Source: Methanosarcina sp. UBA289
GTDB lineage: Archaea > Halobacteriota > Methanosarcinia > Methanosarcinales > Methanosarcinaceae
DNA length: 64,000 nt
Assembly (NCBI GenBank): GCA_002496565.1
Contig: DAKJ01000005.1
Span: 1-64,000, forward strand
Reading direction: 5' to 3'
The notes under the pieces were generated by a model. The model made no database searches and had not been told where the DNA came from. It worked only from the letters and a program-made list of their open reading frames with translations. Each line of letters begins with the position of its first letter. The stretch's first letter is position 1. A program made the translations under genes and the position numbers. Shown here in pieces: positions 43,403 through 51,426 of this stretch.

Positions 43403-44140
43403 TCAGTCCGACTCAATTCTTGGAGCCAGGAGGTAAGAAATCCTTCCTGCACCGTTTGCAATTTCGAAATCTATGAGTATTGGGAAGTCTTTTCCAAGGG
43501 AGAGAGTAACCTCATTTACTTTGTTTGTGGGCTTGACTATATCGGTCAGATAGTCCAGAGAGAAAAGAGAACAGGCTTCACCTGCCTTAAGATCAATTAG
43601 CTGGTCTCTGCCCATCTCCAAACGAACCTGGTCGGTATCGCCTTTTGCTTCCATGTAAAAAGTATCGTCAGAAACTCCCATAAGCATATGGTCGCTTATC
43701 TTTTCTGCAGCTTTCACAGCACGTCTGAGATCTGCACCGTTCAGGACGACTTTGGCAGGCAACTCGAGCTGGGGAACTCTTGGTTCTGCCCTAATAGTAG
43801 AAGGATCGAGAAGAGAAAGTGTATAAGACAGCCCTCCGACATCAATCAGGAGTTTATGATTCCCTTCTTCAAGTTCCATCTGGACTGTGTCGTTCTTATC
43901 TGCAATTCCCAGCAGGTCCGTAATCTTGTTCAGGTCGACTCCGATTTCACATTCATCAGCATCATATTCATCGAAAGCTGATGATCCAAGCTCAAAAATT
44001 CCCATTGCAACATTGGCAGGATCAACGGCTTTTACCGAAATACCTTCAGGTTTTATCTTGAATCTAACCTCATCTACAATTACAGCCAGTGCGGCAACCG
44101 CATCTTTCAGAAGCTCTGCATTAATTGCTGCCTTGAACAT
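43403..44140 (-). CDS. pcn: DNA polymerase sliding clamp, PCNA
   Basis: This is the archaeal PCNA, a homotrimeric ring that tethers replication and repair enzymes, including the PolD encoded at 5047. The 245-aa protein starts MFKAAINAELLKDAVAAL and has the family segments LSLLDPSTIRAEPRVPQL, AAEKISDHMLMG and YLTDIVKPTNKVNEVTLSLG, with the C-terminus GRISYLLAPRIESD. It is followed by priL with a one-base gap, so the two are almost certainly cotranscribed. Confidence 0.97.
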   Translation of the reverse strand: MFKAAINAELLKDAVAALAVIVDEVRFKIKPEGISVKAVDPANVAMGIFELGSSAFDEYDADECEIGVDLNKITDLLGIADKNDTVQMELEEGNHKLLIDVGGLSYTLSLLDPSTIRAEPRVPQLELPAKVVLNGADLRRAVKAAEKISDHMLMGVSDDTFYMEAKGDTDQVRLEMGRDQLIDLKAGEACSLFSLDYLTDIVKPTNKVNEVTLSLGKDFPILIDFEIANGAGRISYLLAPRIESD

Positions 44141-44435
44141 AATTCTTCTCCAATAAATAAATTTAAGTCTTAGACTCTTTATTACTCTTGAGATATAAAT
44201 TCCTTTACAGATTCGGAAATTCTCACTCTATTTGAAGAGTAAGCTCTCCGAATAAGGTTAAATGGGTTTCTGGAATCGGAAAAATCATTAGATTCAAACT
44301 CCCGGCAACTATATAAATCTTGGTCAGAAAACAGGATGGCTTCAGGCTCTGCTTGAGGCAGAAAGGAAGCTGTAGCCTGATAAATCTACTTTTCCGGGAA
44401 ATGTGTGCTTTTCAAGAGTTGATAGAAGAGCAATT

Positions 44436-44750
44436 TCAGTCGTATTCTCTCCAAGTAAATCCGCATTTCGTACATTTAAAGAAGCGAGTTTCGGATTCGT
44501 CAGCAGACCTAAGCTGTCTGAGCCACCAGGCTGCGGTATTATTTCCGCACTCTGGGCATTTTGCATTTGTTGTCGGTAGACCTGAAGTCTGTTCCCCTTC
44601 CAGAACTACGATTTCACGGTCATCAATCTTAGCTTTAGAAACAAAACTTTTTTCATCATTTTTTATTGGTATTATGTTTCCGCATTTTCTACACTCAAAA
44701 TTACCGTTTTTAGGAAACATCATACTTTTACATTTGGGACAGAATTGCAT
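44436..44750 (-). CDS. tfs: Transcription factor S (TFIIS/Rpb9-like)
   Basis: TFS induces transcript cleavage by archaeal RNA polymerase at stalled complexes. From the ATG at 44750 it is 104 aa. The N-terminal zinc ribbon is MQFCPKCKSMMFP with CRKCG. The C-terminal ribbon is AKCPECGNNTAAWWLRQLRS, then ADESETRFFKCTKCGFTWRE, and includes the acidic pair (DE) that enters the polymerase active site. A start at 44768 would add six residues. The gene overlaps the end of the Nudix gene by 23 bases. Confidence 0.95.
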   Translation of the reverse strand: MQFCPKCKSMMFPKNGNFECRKCGNIIPIKNDEKSFVSKAKIDDREIVVLEGEQTSGLPTTNAKCPECGNNTAAWWLRQLRSADESETRFFKCTKCGFTWREYD

Positions 44751-45144
44751 TAATATCACTTTTTGCATCGTTTATAATTTTATTATGGTCAAAAGCCAGT
44801 TCAGGAATAGAATCAAGCTCAAAAAGATCAACGGACTCCGCATCAGATCCTGATTTTAGCTCTCCGAATCCCTTTGCGAGATAGCATACAGAAACTGTAT
44901 GTCCTCTGGGGTCGCGGTGAGGATCGGAATAAACCCCTGCAAGTTTGATAAGCTCTACAGAAAGGCCTGTTTCTTCAAAAGCTTCCCTAGCTGCTGCTTT
45001 TTCGGTACTTTCTCCGATCTCTACAAAACCGCCAGGAAGTGCAAATTTTCCCTGATATGGGGGATTCTTTCTCTTCACGAGTACAAGCCTGTTTTTAAAG
45101 AGGATTATGGTATCAACGGTTAAACTAGGAGTTTGAGGTTTCAT
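44728..45144 (-). CDS. Nudix hydrolase
   Basis: The Nudix box is GGFVEIGESTEKAAAREAFEETGL, complete with its REXXEE-type core (here REAFEE). Preceding KRKNPPYQGKFALPGG and the later YSDPHRDPRGHTVSV suggest an ADP-ribose-type or related nucleotide pyrophosphatase. I use the ATG at 45144, giving 138 aa; an ATG at 45159 and a TTG at 45219 are in-frame alternatives. The C-terminus overlaps the tfs gene, so these two are probably coupled. The real substrate is not known. Confidence 0.85.
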   Translation of the reverse strand: MKPQTPSLTVDTIILFKNRLVLVKRKNPPYQGKFALPGGFVEIGESTEKAAAREAFEETGLSVELIKLAGVYSDPHRDPRGHTVSVCYLAKGFGELKSGSDAESVDLFELDSIPELAFDHNKIINDAKSDINAILSQM

Positions 45145-45219
45145 AAAACGCCTTCGCATTTCCTTTCCGGGAGATCTTTTTTCCGCCACCAATCCCTTTT
45201 GAATTAGCTTTTTTGGCAA

Positions 45220-45757
45220 GAACGCCAGAATAGAATAATATTAGTATTGTGCATAACGTAGAAATTCTTCATCTTATTTCAATTTTGACATTGTAAGTCT
45301 AGTTTCTATCACGCAGAAAAATCCCTTATGCGGTTGCTTCTATTAAATGTTTCCCTTTTATAGAAACAGGAGTTTATTTCCTATTTCTGAAATCTCTCAA
45401 TCTTTACTTTTATATATATTAGAACATTTTGTAACGTTCTGTTTGTGACGTTATTCTTCTATAATAGGAATCTATTATCTTATTTACAGGCTTAACCACT
45501 CTCTATCAATATCTTAACGGAGGTAATATTTTTATATCTCATTAATATGGGAAGTAAAATCCATAACCTTTGAGTTCCTAAATACTAGACTATGAACTAA
45601 CGAACTTACTAGATTTATATGAAAATCTATTAATTATTTAGATAATTTCATTCGTCACTTTCCAGAAACTTCATAACTTGCCAGAGACTTTCTTAGCTTT
45701 CAGAAACAGGATAATCTTCAGAACTAAACTTTACTCTGGCAAAAGAGGTCGTGAAAA
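45220..45757. other. Divergent intergenic region between the Nudix and artA genes
   Basis: 540 AT-rich bases with no supported gene. A TATA-like run near 45409-45420 is followed by two tandem 14-bp units containing the core TTTGTRACGTT (45427-45440 and 45441-45454), which could be a regulator site. artA itself has an AGAGGTCG site before its ATG. Confidence 0.4.
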
Positions 45758-46624
45758 ATGATAGAAAGTATACTATGGCTCGCAGTCGGGTTAATGGTTA
45801 CGTCATCCGTCATCCCCAGAACTCTCAGGGTTCGTAAACTTGTCGGAGGGATTGGATGGGGCGTATTTTCCATCCACTGGAGCTATCAGCCTCTCCATTA
45901 TCTCAAAATCATGGACTATGCCAATGTGCTCCTAACAATAGTAGTAACCCTATTTTGTCTACTTGTAGCGTACATCATGTTTCTGGAGTACAGAAAAGGC
46001 CCAATAAAAATAAGAAATAATAGAGAGGTACTGCATTCAACATCAGCCCAGGGTGAGGCTGATTCTCTTGACGTAACCTCGATGCTTACAAGTGCCAGTG
46101 CACTAGGAGCTCTTGTCTATTTCCCGTTTGCGAATATTGACTCTCTAAACACTTGGATTATAGGAGGAGTTACTTCTCAGGTTTTCTGGGTTCTCCAATA
46201 TTTCGACGTCCCTGCATACATGAAAGCCTGGAATATGATTACACTTAACGGATATACAGTTGAGATTATTCTTGCCTGTACGGCAATTGAAAGCATTGCT
46301 CTCTTTATGGGTCTTATAGGTGCAGTAAGAGCTCCCCTTAACCGCCTGGCTATGGCTTTTATCGTGTCAGTGCCAGTGATCTATATACTTAATCTTATCA
46401 GGGACATTTTCGTGGTAGTTGCTTATGGAGAGCAATGGTTTGGGGCTGATAGCTTTATAATTGCGCATAATTATATTGCAAAGGCAGGTTCAGGTATTGC
46501 CCTCTTTATAATTTCATATGTAGTACTCCAGATTCTGCCTGAATTGTTTGAAATGATTGATGGCCTTTGGGTCATATTTTCTAAAGAATTGAGATCCCTT
46601 CTGCGCAAGTCTGGAGGAGACTGA
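45758..46624 (+). CDS. artA: Archaeosortase A
   Basis: ArtA is a polytopic membrane transpeptidase that removes the C-terminal PGF-CTERM segment of secreted surface proteins so that they can be joined to a lipid. The 288-aa protein has about eight hydrophobic helices. The exosortase/archaeosortase residues are visible: Cys174 in ILACTAIESI, Arg215 in LNLIRDIFVVVAY and His237 in IAHNYIAK. It is directly followed, after 5 bases, by the two genes for archaetidylserine decarboxylase and synthase. In haloarchaea these lipid genes are needed for ArtA-dependent anchoring, and the same clustering here supports the call. Confidence 0.9.
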   Translation: MIESILWLAVGLMVTSSVIPRTLRVRKLVGGIGWGVFSIHWSYQPLHYLKIMDYANVLLTIVVTLFCLLVAYIMFLEYRKGPIKIRNNREVLHSTSAQGEADSLDVTSMLTSASALGALVYFPFANIDSLNTWIIGGVTSQVFWVLQYFDVPAYMKAWNMITLNGYTVEIILACTAIESIALFMGLIGAVRAPLNRLAMAFIVSVPVIYILNLIRDIFVVVAYGEQWFGADSFIIAHNYIAKAGSGIALFIISYVVLQILPELFEMIDGLWVIFSKELRSLLRKSGGD

Positions 46625-46629
46625 GGTCA

Positions 46630-47253
46630 ATGCTTGCAAAAGGATCGGAACCCTGGCTTTTTACCGCTGCGCTTGTTACTGCACTGTTTGCCATCCTTTC
46701 CAAGGCAATGAACAGCTCCAATTTAAACTACGCTGCTTACATAGCAATGGCAATGACTTTCTTTATGGTTCTTTTTTTCAGAGATCCTGAAAGAAAGGTA
46801 GAAGTTTCGGACACTTATATGATTTCACCGGCCGATGGTACTGTCATAGACATTCGAGGCCGGAAAGTCTGTATTTTCATGTTTCTCCAGAATGTACATG
46901 TAAATAGAGCTCCGATTTCGGGAACGATCAGGGAAATAACTTACAAGAAAGGCGGATATCTTCCTGCTTACTGGAAAGACTCTGAAAGAAACGAAAGGAA
47001 CGAGTTTATTATTCACAGCAAGTATGGGGATGTCAGTGTCATACAGATTGCAGGCACAATTGCCAGACGAATCGTCTCCTATCCTCAAGTAAACGATAGT
47101 ATCGAGCAGGGACAGCGTATCGGAATGATTCGCTTCGGGTCAAGAGTTGACGTAACAATCCCTCACAACTTCGAAATTATAGTACGGAAAGGAGAGCGGG
47201 TACTTGCAGGCAAAACCGTTATAGCGACAATAAAAAATGACAGGGATTTTTGA
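46630..47253 (+). CDS. asd: Archaetidylserine decarboxylase (phosphatidylserine decarboxylase family)
   Basis: The enzyme decarboxylates archaetidylserine to archaetidylethanolamine. The 207-aa protein has two N-terminal hydrophobic helices, the SPADGTVIDIRG motif (residues 66-77), FLQNVHVNRAPISG, and the self-cleavage site RFGSRVDV, where Ser171 would become the pyruvoyl group. It is of the short PSD-A type. The stop overlaps the region just before the pssA ATG, so the two are coupled. Confidence 0.9.
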   Translation: MLAKGSEPWLFTAALVTALFAILSKAMNSSNLNYAAYIAMAMTFFMVLFFRDPERKVEVSDTYMISPADGTVIDIRGRKVCIFMFLQNVHVNRAPISGTIREITYKKGGYLPAYWKDSERNERNEFIIHSKYGDVSVIQIAGTIARRIVSYPQVNDSIEQGQRIGMIRFGSRVDVTIPHNFEIIVRKGERVLAGKTVIATIKNDRDF

Positions 47254-47255
47254 AC

Positions 47256-48044
47256 ATGAACGTATTTCAAATGTTAAGACTCCCGGACCTGGTCTCTCTT
47301 TTGAACCTTATCTGTGGAATTAGCTCAATTGCGGTAGCTGCTCAGGCTACAGTCCAGGTTGCCACATTCCAAACGGCGGCAGCCCAGGATGGTTTTGCCC
47401 TTGCTTTGATCTTACTTCTTATCGCAGCAATTGCAGATGGGGCGGATGGGTACATAGCCAGGCGATTTAAAGGAGGAGAACTCGGGGAACAACTTGATTC
47501 CCTGGCAGATGCGGTTTCTTTTGGGGTGGCTCCGGCTCTTCTCGTATACCTGCAGTTCGGACAAATAAATCCTCTTGTCGGAGAACAAGACCCTCTTATT
47601 GCGGTATTTCCGGCTTTTTATGCTATCTGCGGAGTACTCAGGCTTGCACGCTTCAATTCCATGGCTTCCAGTAAAACGGGATTTGAAGGTCTTCCAATAA
47701 CTGCAGGATGCGTTATGCTTGTTACATACATGTTACTGAGCGAAAACCTTGTCAAAATAGACTTCCTCTTAGCGTTGACCCTTGGTCTTTCTATTCTTAT
47801 GGTGAGTTCAGTAAATTATCCGAAGATCAGGAATGCCAGGGTTCTCGCTTTTATAGCCTCCATTTTCGGGATAACAATGCTTCTCTACCTGTATAATGTC
47901 GAATATATGCGGATTTTCTCGATCCTACCTTTTATCCTCATGTTGACGTACATTTTCTCTCCCTTTTTCAAGGTCCCTCTATTAAGCAACCTGGGTAGTA
48001 AGGAATATCGAAATAAAGGACTGAGAGCAGGGAAAGAAAAGTAA
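47256..48044 (+). CDS. pssA: Archaetidylserine synthase (CDP-alcohol phosphatidyltransferase)
   Basis: The enzyme joins serine to CDP-archaeol to make archaetidylserine, the substrate of the decarboxylase encoded upstream. The CDP-alcohol phosphotransferase motif DGADGYIARRFKGG followed by GEQLDSLADAVSFG holds the metal-binding aspartates. About seven hydrophobic helices follow. From the ATG at 47256 the protein is 262 aa. It is the third gene of the artA-asd-pssA unit. Confidence 0.92.
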   Translation: MNVFQMLRLPDLVSLLNLICGISSIAVAAQATVQVATFQTAAAQDGFALALILLLIAAIADGADGYIARRFKGGELGEQLDSLADAVSFGVAPALLVYLQFGQINPLVGEQDPLIAVFPAFYAICGVLRLARFNSMASSKTGFEGLPITAGCVMLVTYMLLSENLVKIDFLLALTLGLSILMVSSVNYPKIRNARVLAFIASIFGITMLLYLYNVEYMRIFSILPFILMLTYIFSPFFKVPLLSNLGSKEYRNKGLRAGKEK

Positions 48045-48098
48045 TAAAACCAGTTTATCTGAGACATACACTATGAGTTCCCGAAGGGAGTGATTTAT

Positions 48099-48467
48099 TT
48101 GGTTCAAGAAAAAGTAACTGACAGAGATAACGCACTTTTTGAGGCAGGAATAAAACTAGGAGCTCTTTATCACCAATTTACGGGCTCTCCTGTAAATTTG
48201 AACACTGTTTCAAGCCTTGAGCAGGCTATCCAGGAAAGCATTTCAGTCCAGCCTTATGTGGAAGATATTTCCGTAAAAATCGACAGGGATATGTTGAGAA
48301 GCAAGCTGAACGACGAATTCGGTTATTCTGAACTTCAGGGGCCTATGCTTAAAGTAAAAATCACTGTAAGATACGACTCTTCAAGGATAAAAGTCGGAAT
48401 GGAATACGACCCGGAACTGAGTTATCCGCTGATGAAAATTATAGAAATCGAAGAGGTAAACGTTTAA
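48099..48467 (+). CDS. mptD: Archaeal dihydroneopterin aldolase, MptD
   Basis: MptD cleaves 7,8-dihydroneopterin to 6-hydroxymethyl-dihydropterin in tetrahydromethanopterin synthesis. The protein is about 122 aa and has the family features DRDNALFEAGIKLGALYHQF at the start, YVEDISVKIDRDML and GYSELQGPMLKVKITVRYD. I prefer the TTG at 48099 because GAAGGGAG lies 10 bases upstream; a GTG at 48090 in the same frame is an alternative. It follows pssA on the same strand and may be cotranscribed. Confidence 0.85.
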   Translation: MVQEKVTDRDNALFEAGIKLGALYHQFTGSPVNLNTVSSLEQAIQESISVQPYVEDISVKIDRDMLRSKLNDEFGYSELQGPMLKVKITVRYDSSRIKVGMEYDPELSYPLMKIIEIEEVNV

Positions 48468-48561
48468 GATAAATAGCCTCTAAAATAAAGACCAAAGTGT
48501 TAAAATATGGAAAAATATGGATCAAATTGGACAATATAGTAAAGTAGGAAACAGAGCTTAA

Positions 48562-48660
48562 TACAAAAAGTAGAATTTAATAAAAAGTATAATTCAATAA
48601 AAAGTAGAATTTAATATAAAAAATGGAACTTAATGTAAAAAGTAGAACTTAAAGTAAAGA
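48562..48660. repeat. Degenerate 17-19-bp tandem repeats
   Basis: About five units of the form AAAAAGTAGAATTTAAT occur in a row between the convergent mptD and hisC genes, differing by a few bases each. They may form a weak terminator region; no protein is encoded. Confidence 0.65.
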
Positions 48661-48671
48661 AATAGAGGTTT

Positions 48672-49772
48672 TTAAACCTCACACTTTACTGTTTCAAAAG
48701 CCCTAATAACTTTTTCATTTTGATCCGGAGTCCCGACCGTTACCCTGATAAGAGTATCTCCAGCTTCCCTGAATGAGTCACAGGAACGTACAATGATTCC
48801 TTTTTTCATGAGGCTCTGTGTAACGGTTTTTGCTTTCAAGGGGGCAACATCCAAAAGTACGAAGTTTGCCTGGGAAGGATAAACCTTAAAAGAAATTTTT
48901 TCTCTAAGATACTCTCTGCCCTGTCTTGCGATTTCTATACTCTTTCTCAGGTGTTCAGCATCCGAAAGGGCGGCTACTCCTGCTTTTAAAGCCGGAAGAC
49001 TTACTGAAAACGGAGTTGCTGCCCTTATATACTCTTTTGCCAGCCACTCAGGCATGATCCCGTAACCCAGGCGCAGGCCTGCAAGCCCGAATACCTTAGA
49101 AAAGGTTCGGCCCACAACAAGGTTATCATATTCCCTTACAAGCCCTGCAAGGTTCCTGTCAGCAAATTCAACATATGCCTCGTCAACGAATACAAGAGCC
49201 CTGGTATTTTCAAGGATTTTCCTCAGATCAGCTTCGGGAAGGAGGTTGCCTGAAGGGTTATTAGGAGAGCATAGGAAGATTATTTTTGTCCTGCTGGACT
49301 CGGCTTCCAGAAGCTTTTCAGGATCAATCGAGAAATCCTGGTTTCTTCTTACAAAGACCGGCTTTCCTCCGCATGCTCGTGCCGGAAGCTCGTAATAGGC
49401 AAAAGTCGGAGTAGGGACAATGACTTCGTCTCCTTTTTCAATAATCAGCCTGCAAAGCCCATCTAGAAGCCCGTCCATTCCTGGTCCTGAGGCTATGAGG
49501 TTTGAAATCGGGAAGCCTGTGTATTTTGAGAGAGCCTCCTTGAGTTCTATCGCGTCTGCTGAAGGGTAAATATTTGCACAGGGAGCGGTGTCCACCAGGG
49601 CCTGAACAGCCTTTGAAGAGGGTCCGAGAGGGTTTTCGTTTGAGCCGAGTTTGATGATTGAAGCCGGATCAAGCCCGTAGGCAGAAGCTATTTCCTCTAT
49701 GGATTTCCCTGGAACGTACTCTGCGATATCAAAGATTTCTTTTTTTATCAGTTCAGGCCTGCTCAAGAACAT
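48672..49772 (-). CDS. hisC: Histidinol-phosphate aminotransferase
   Basis: HisC transaminates imidazole acetol phosphate to histidinol phosphate and may also act on aromatic keto acids. The PLP-binding lysine lies in VVGRTFSKVFGLAGLRLGYG, with FLCSPNNPSGNLLP and VFVDEAYVEF upstream. The C-terminal arginine motif is in DTLIRVTVGTPDQNEK. From the ATG at 49772 the protein is 366 aa and overlaps argD by 20 bases; a TTG one codon upstream is also open. No clear ribosome binding site is seen, which fits translational coupling to argD. Confidence 0.93.
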   Translation of the reverse strand: MFLSRPELIKKEIFDIAEYVPGKSIEEIASAYGLDPASIIKLGSNENPLGPSSKAVQALVDTAPCANIYPSADAIELKEALSKYTGFPISNLIASGPGMDGLLDGLCRLIIEKGDEVIVPTPTFAYYELPARACGGKPVFVRRNQDFSIDPEKLLEAESSRTKIIFLCSPNNPSGNLLPEADLRKILENTRALVFVDEAYVEFADRNLAGLVREYDNLVVGRTFSKVFGLAGLRLGYGIMPEWLAKEYIRAATPFSVSLPALKAGVAALSDAEHLRKSIEIARQGREYLREKISFKVYPSQANFVLLDVAPLKAKTVTQSLMKKGIIVRSCDSFREAGDTLIRVTVGTPDQNEKVIRAFETVKCEV

Positions 49773-50964
49773 CAACTACCGTATCGATCTGTTCTTTCGT
49801 AATCACAAGTGGAGGAACCAGACGGAGCACCGAGTCAGAAGTACAATTTACGAGTACTCCATATTCCCTTGCAAAATCCACAAATTTGCTGCAGGGATAT
49901 TTTATCTCAACTCCTATCATGAGCCCTTTCCCGCGGACCTCTACAACATCTTCCCTGTCCATGTTCCTGAGCTTTCCCATGAAATAAGCCCCATTTTCTT
50001 TTGAGCGCTTAAGGAGGCCCTCTTCCTTAATTGCCTCAATCGAAGCGAGTGCAGCTGCGCAGGCAAGTGGCCCGCCTCCGAAAGTAGAAGCGTGCTGTCC
50101 ACGCCCAAAGCTGAGCCCGTCCCTAGCCGCGATAGCACCCATTGGAACGCCTCCACCTATTGCTTTTGCCATACTCATGATATCGGGTTCCACACCGAAC
50201 TGTTCTTTACAGAACCATGTGCCTGTCCTTCCAAAGCCTGTCTGCACCTCGTCAAAGATAAGGAAAGTTCCAGTTTCATCACAGATTTCCCTGACTTCTT
50301 TGAGGTATTCAGGATCCGGGATATTAACCCCGCCTTCTCCCTGAATGGGCTCAAGGATCACGGCAGCCGTGTTTTCCGAAATAGCCTGCTTGATAGCATC
50401 AGCATCGGAGTACGGGACAAAAGTAGTCTCGGAACTCACAGGCGGCATGAAAGGGTCCCTGTACATGCTCTTGTGGGTTACGCTGAGCGACCCTATTGTC
50501 CTGCCGTGAAAGGAGTGTTCAGCAGCTATAAAGGCGCTTTTTCCGGAGGCCAGACGGGCTAGTTTCATTGCAGCCTCCACGGCTTCAGCCCCGGAATTAC
50601 AGAAAAAAACGCGTTCCATACCTGTAACTGAGACCAGTGCTTCTGCGAGTTCGGCCTGAATTTCAGTATAATAGAGGTTAGAAACGTGCAGCAATTTCTC
50701 AGCCTGGGCCTGGATTGCCCTGACAACTGTTGGGTGGCAGTGCCCAACATTGTTTACTGCAATTCCTGCTACACAGTCAATGTATTCTTTTCCGTAAATA
50801 TCCTTGACAATTGCTCCCTTTCCTTCTGAGAGTACAAGGGGCTGACGCCCATAGGTCTGCATTACATATTTTGAATCTTTTTCTACAATTGAATCGTATT
50901 TCGCCTGCAGATTCTCAGGCTCTGTAGCCTGTAAATTTTCAGGCTCTATAACATTCTCTGTCAA
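49753..50964 (-). CDS. argD: Acetylornithine aminotransferase
   Basis: ArgD converts N-acetylglutamate semialdehyde to N-acetylornithine in arginine synthesis. The 403-aa protein has the class III features FDEVQTGFGRTGTWFCKE, the PLP lysine in SMAKAIGGGVPMGAI and HASTFGGGPLACAAALASI. The start is TTG at 50964, with GAAGGGA upstream. The first 22 residues contain a doubled IEPENLQA/TEPENLQA segment from a 24-bp tandem duplication in the DNA. It is followed by hisC with overlap. Confidence 0.94.
   Translation of the reverse strand: MTENVIEPENLQATEPENLQAKYDSIVEKDSKYVMQTYGRQPLVLSEGKGAIVKDIYGKEYIDCVAGIAVNNVGHCHPTVVRAIQAQAEKLLHVSNLYYTEIQAELAEALVSVTGMERVFFCNSGAEAVEAAMKLARLASGKSAFIAAEHSFHGRTIGSLSVTHKSMYRDPFMPPVSSETTFVPYSDADAIKQAISENTAAVILEPIQGEGGVNIPDPEYLKEVREICDETGTFLIFDEVQTGFGRTGTWFCKEQFGVEPDIMSMAKAIGGGVPMGAIAARDGLSFGRGQHASTFGGGPLACAAALASIEAIKEEGLLKRSKENGAYFMGKLRNMDREDVVEVRGKGLMIGVEIKYPCSKFVDFAREYGVLVNCTSDSVLRLVPPLVITKEQIDTVVDVLEQA
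50902..50949 (-). repeat. 24-bp tandem duplication in the argD N-terminus
   Basis: Two adjacent 24-bp units (50902-50925 and 50926-50949) encode the doubled peptide EPENLQA. They differ at a few positions, so the duplication is older than the perfect ones elsewhere. It keeps the reading frame. Confidence 0.8.
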
Positions 50965-51426
50965 TTGGATCCCTTCATGAAATTTGCTACTTTAAACTGA
51001 TTGGAATGTTTAACGAATTAAAGGATGAATATTTTTGAATTCAAGTTTGGTTTTGAGTTTCAAGTTTGGTTTTGAGTTATATCTAAATCTGGAGGCCGTA
51101 TCGTTCTAAATGAATGTATTGTTTAAATTTTTGAAAGTCTTTTACTTTGAGGATCTGAAGAGTGGCAGTTGAATTACACAGTTGAATTCTGCTATGTCCT
51201 CTACGAAATTCAGATAATTCCCTGATTCCCTATGAATGTTACTGCTTCTTCTCAAAAAAGAAATTTTCCGCAATTCTTTCCCTGAGAAATTAGCTCACAC
51301 CGTGCAGGATAAAATTCGCCAGATCTTGAATGAAAATTCAGAAGTGTTATGGTCAGGGGAAATTACGGAGTTTCCTGGGAATCAAAGGAATAAGAACGGA
51401 CTCGAGCCGGATTAATCACTTTCAAA
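50965..51426. other. Intergenic region between the bactofilin-like gene and argD
   Basis: No gene is seen. A 19-bp tandem duplication with the core AAGTTTGGTTTTGAG lies at 51042-51079 (one mismatch), about 80-115 bases upstream of argD. The rest is unstructured AT-rich DNA. Confidence 0.5.
51042..51079. repeat. 19-bp tandem duplication upstream of argD
   Basis: Units 51042-51060 and 51061-51079 are identical except for the last base. The location is compatible with an effect on argD expression, but no direct sign of a function is seen. Confidence 0.8.

Noticed and set aside
48540..48660. Possible CRISPR array
   Set aside because: The units are adjacent, diverged and have no unique spacers; there are no cas genes nearby.
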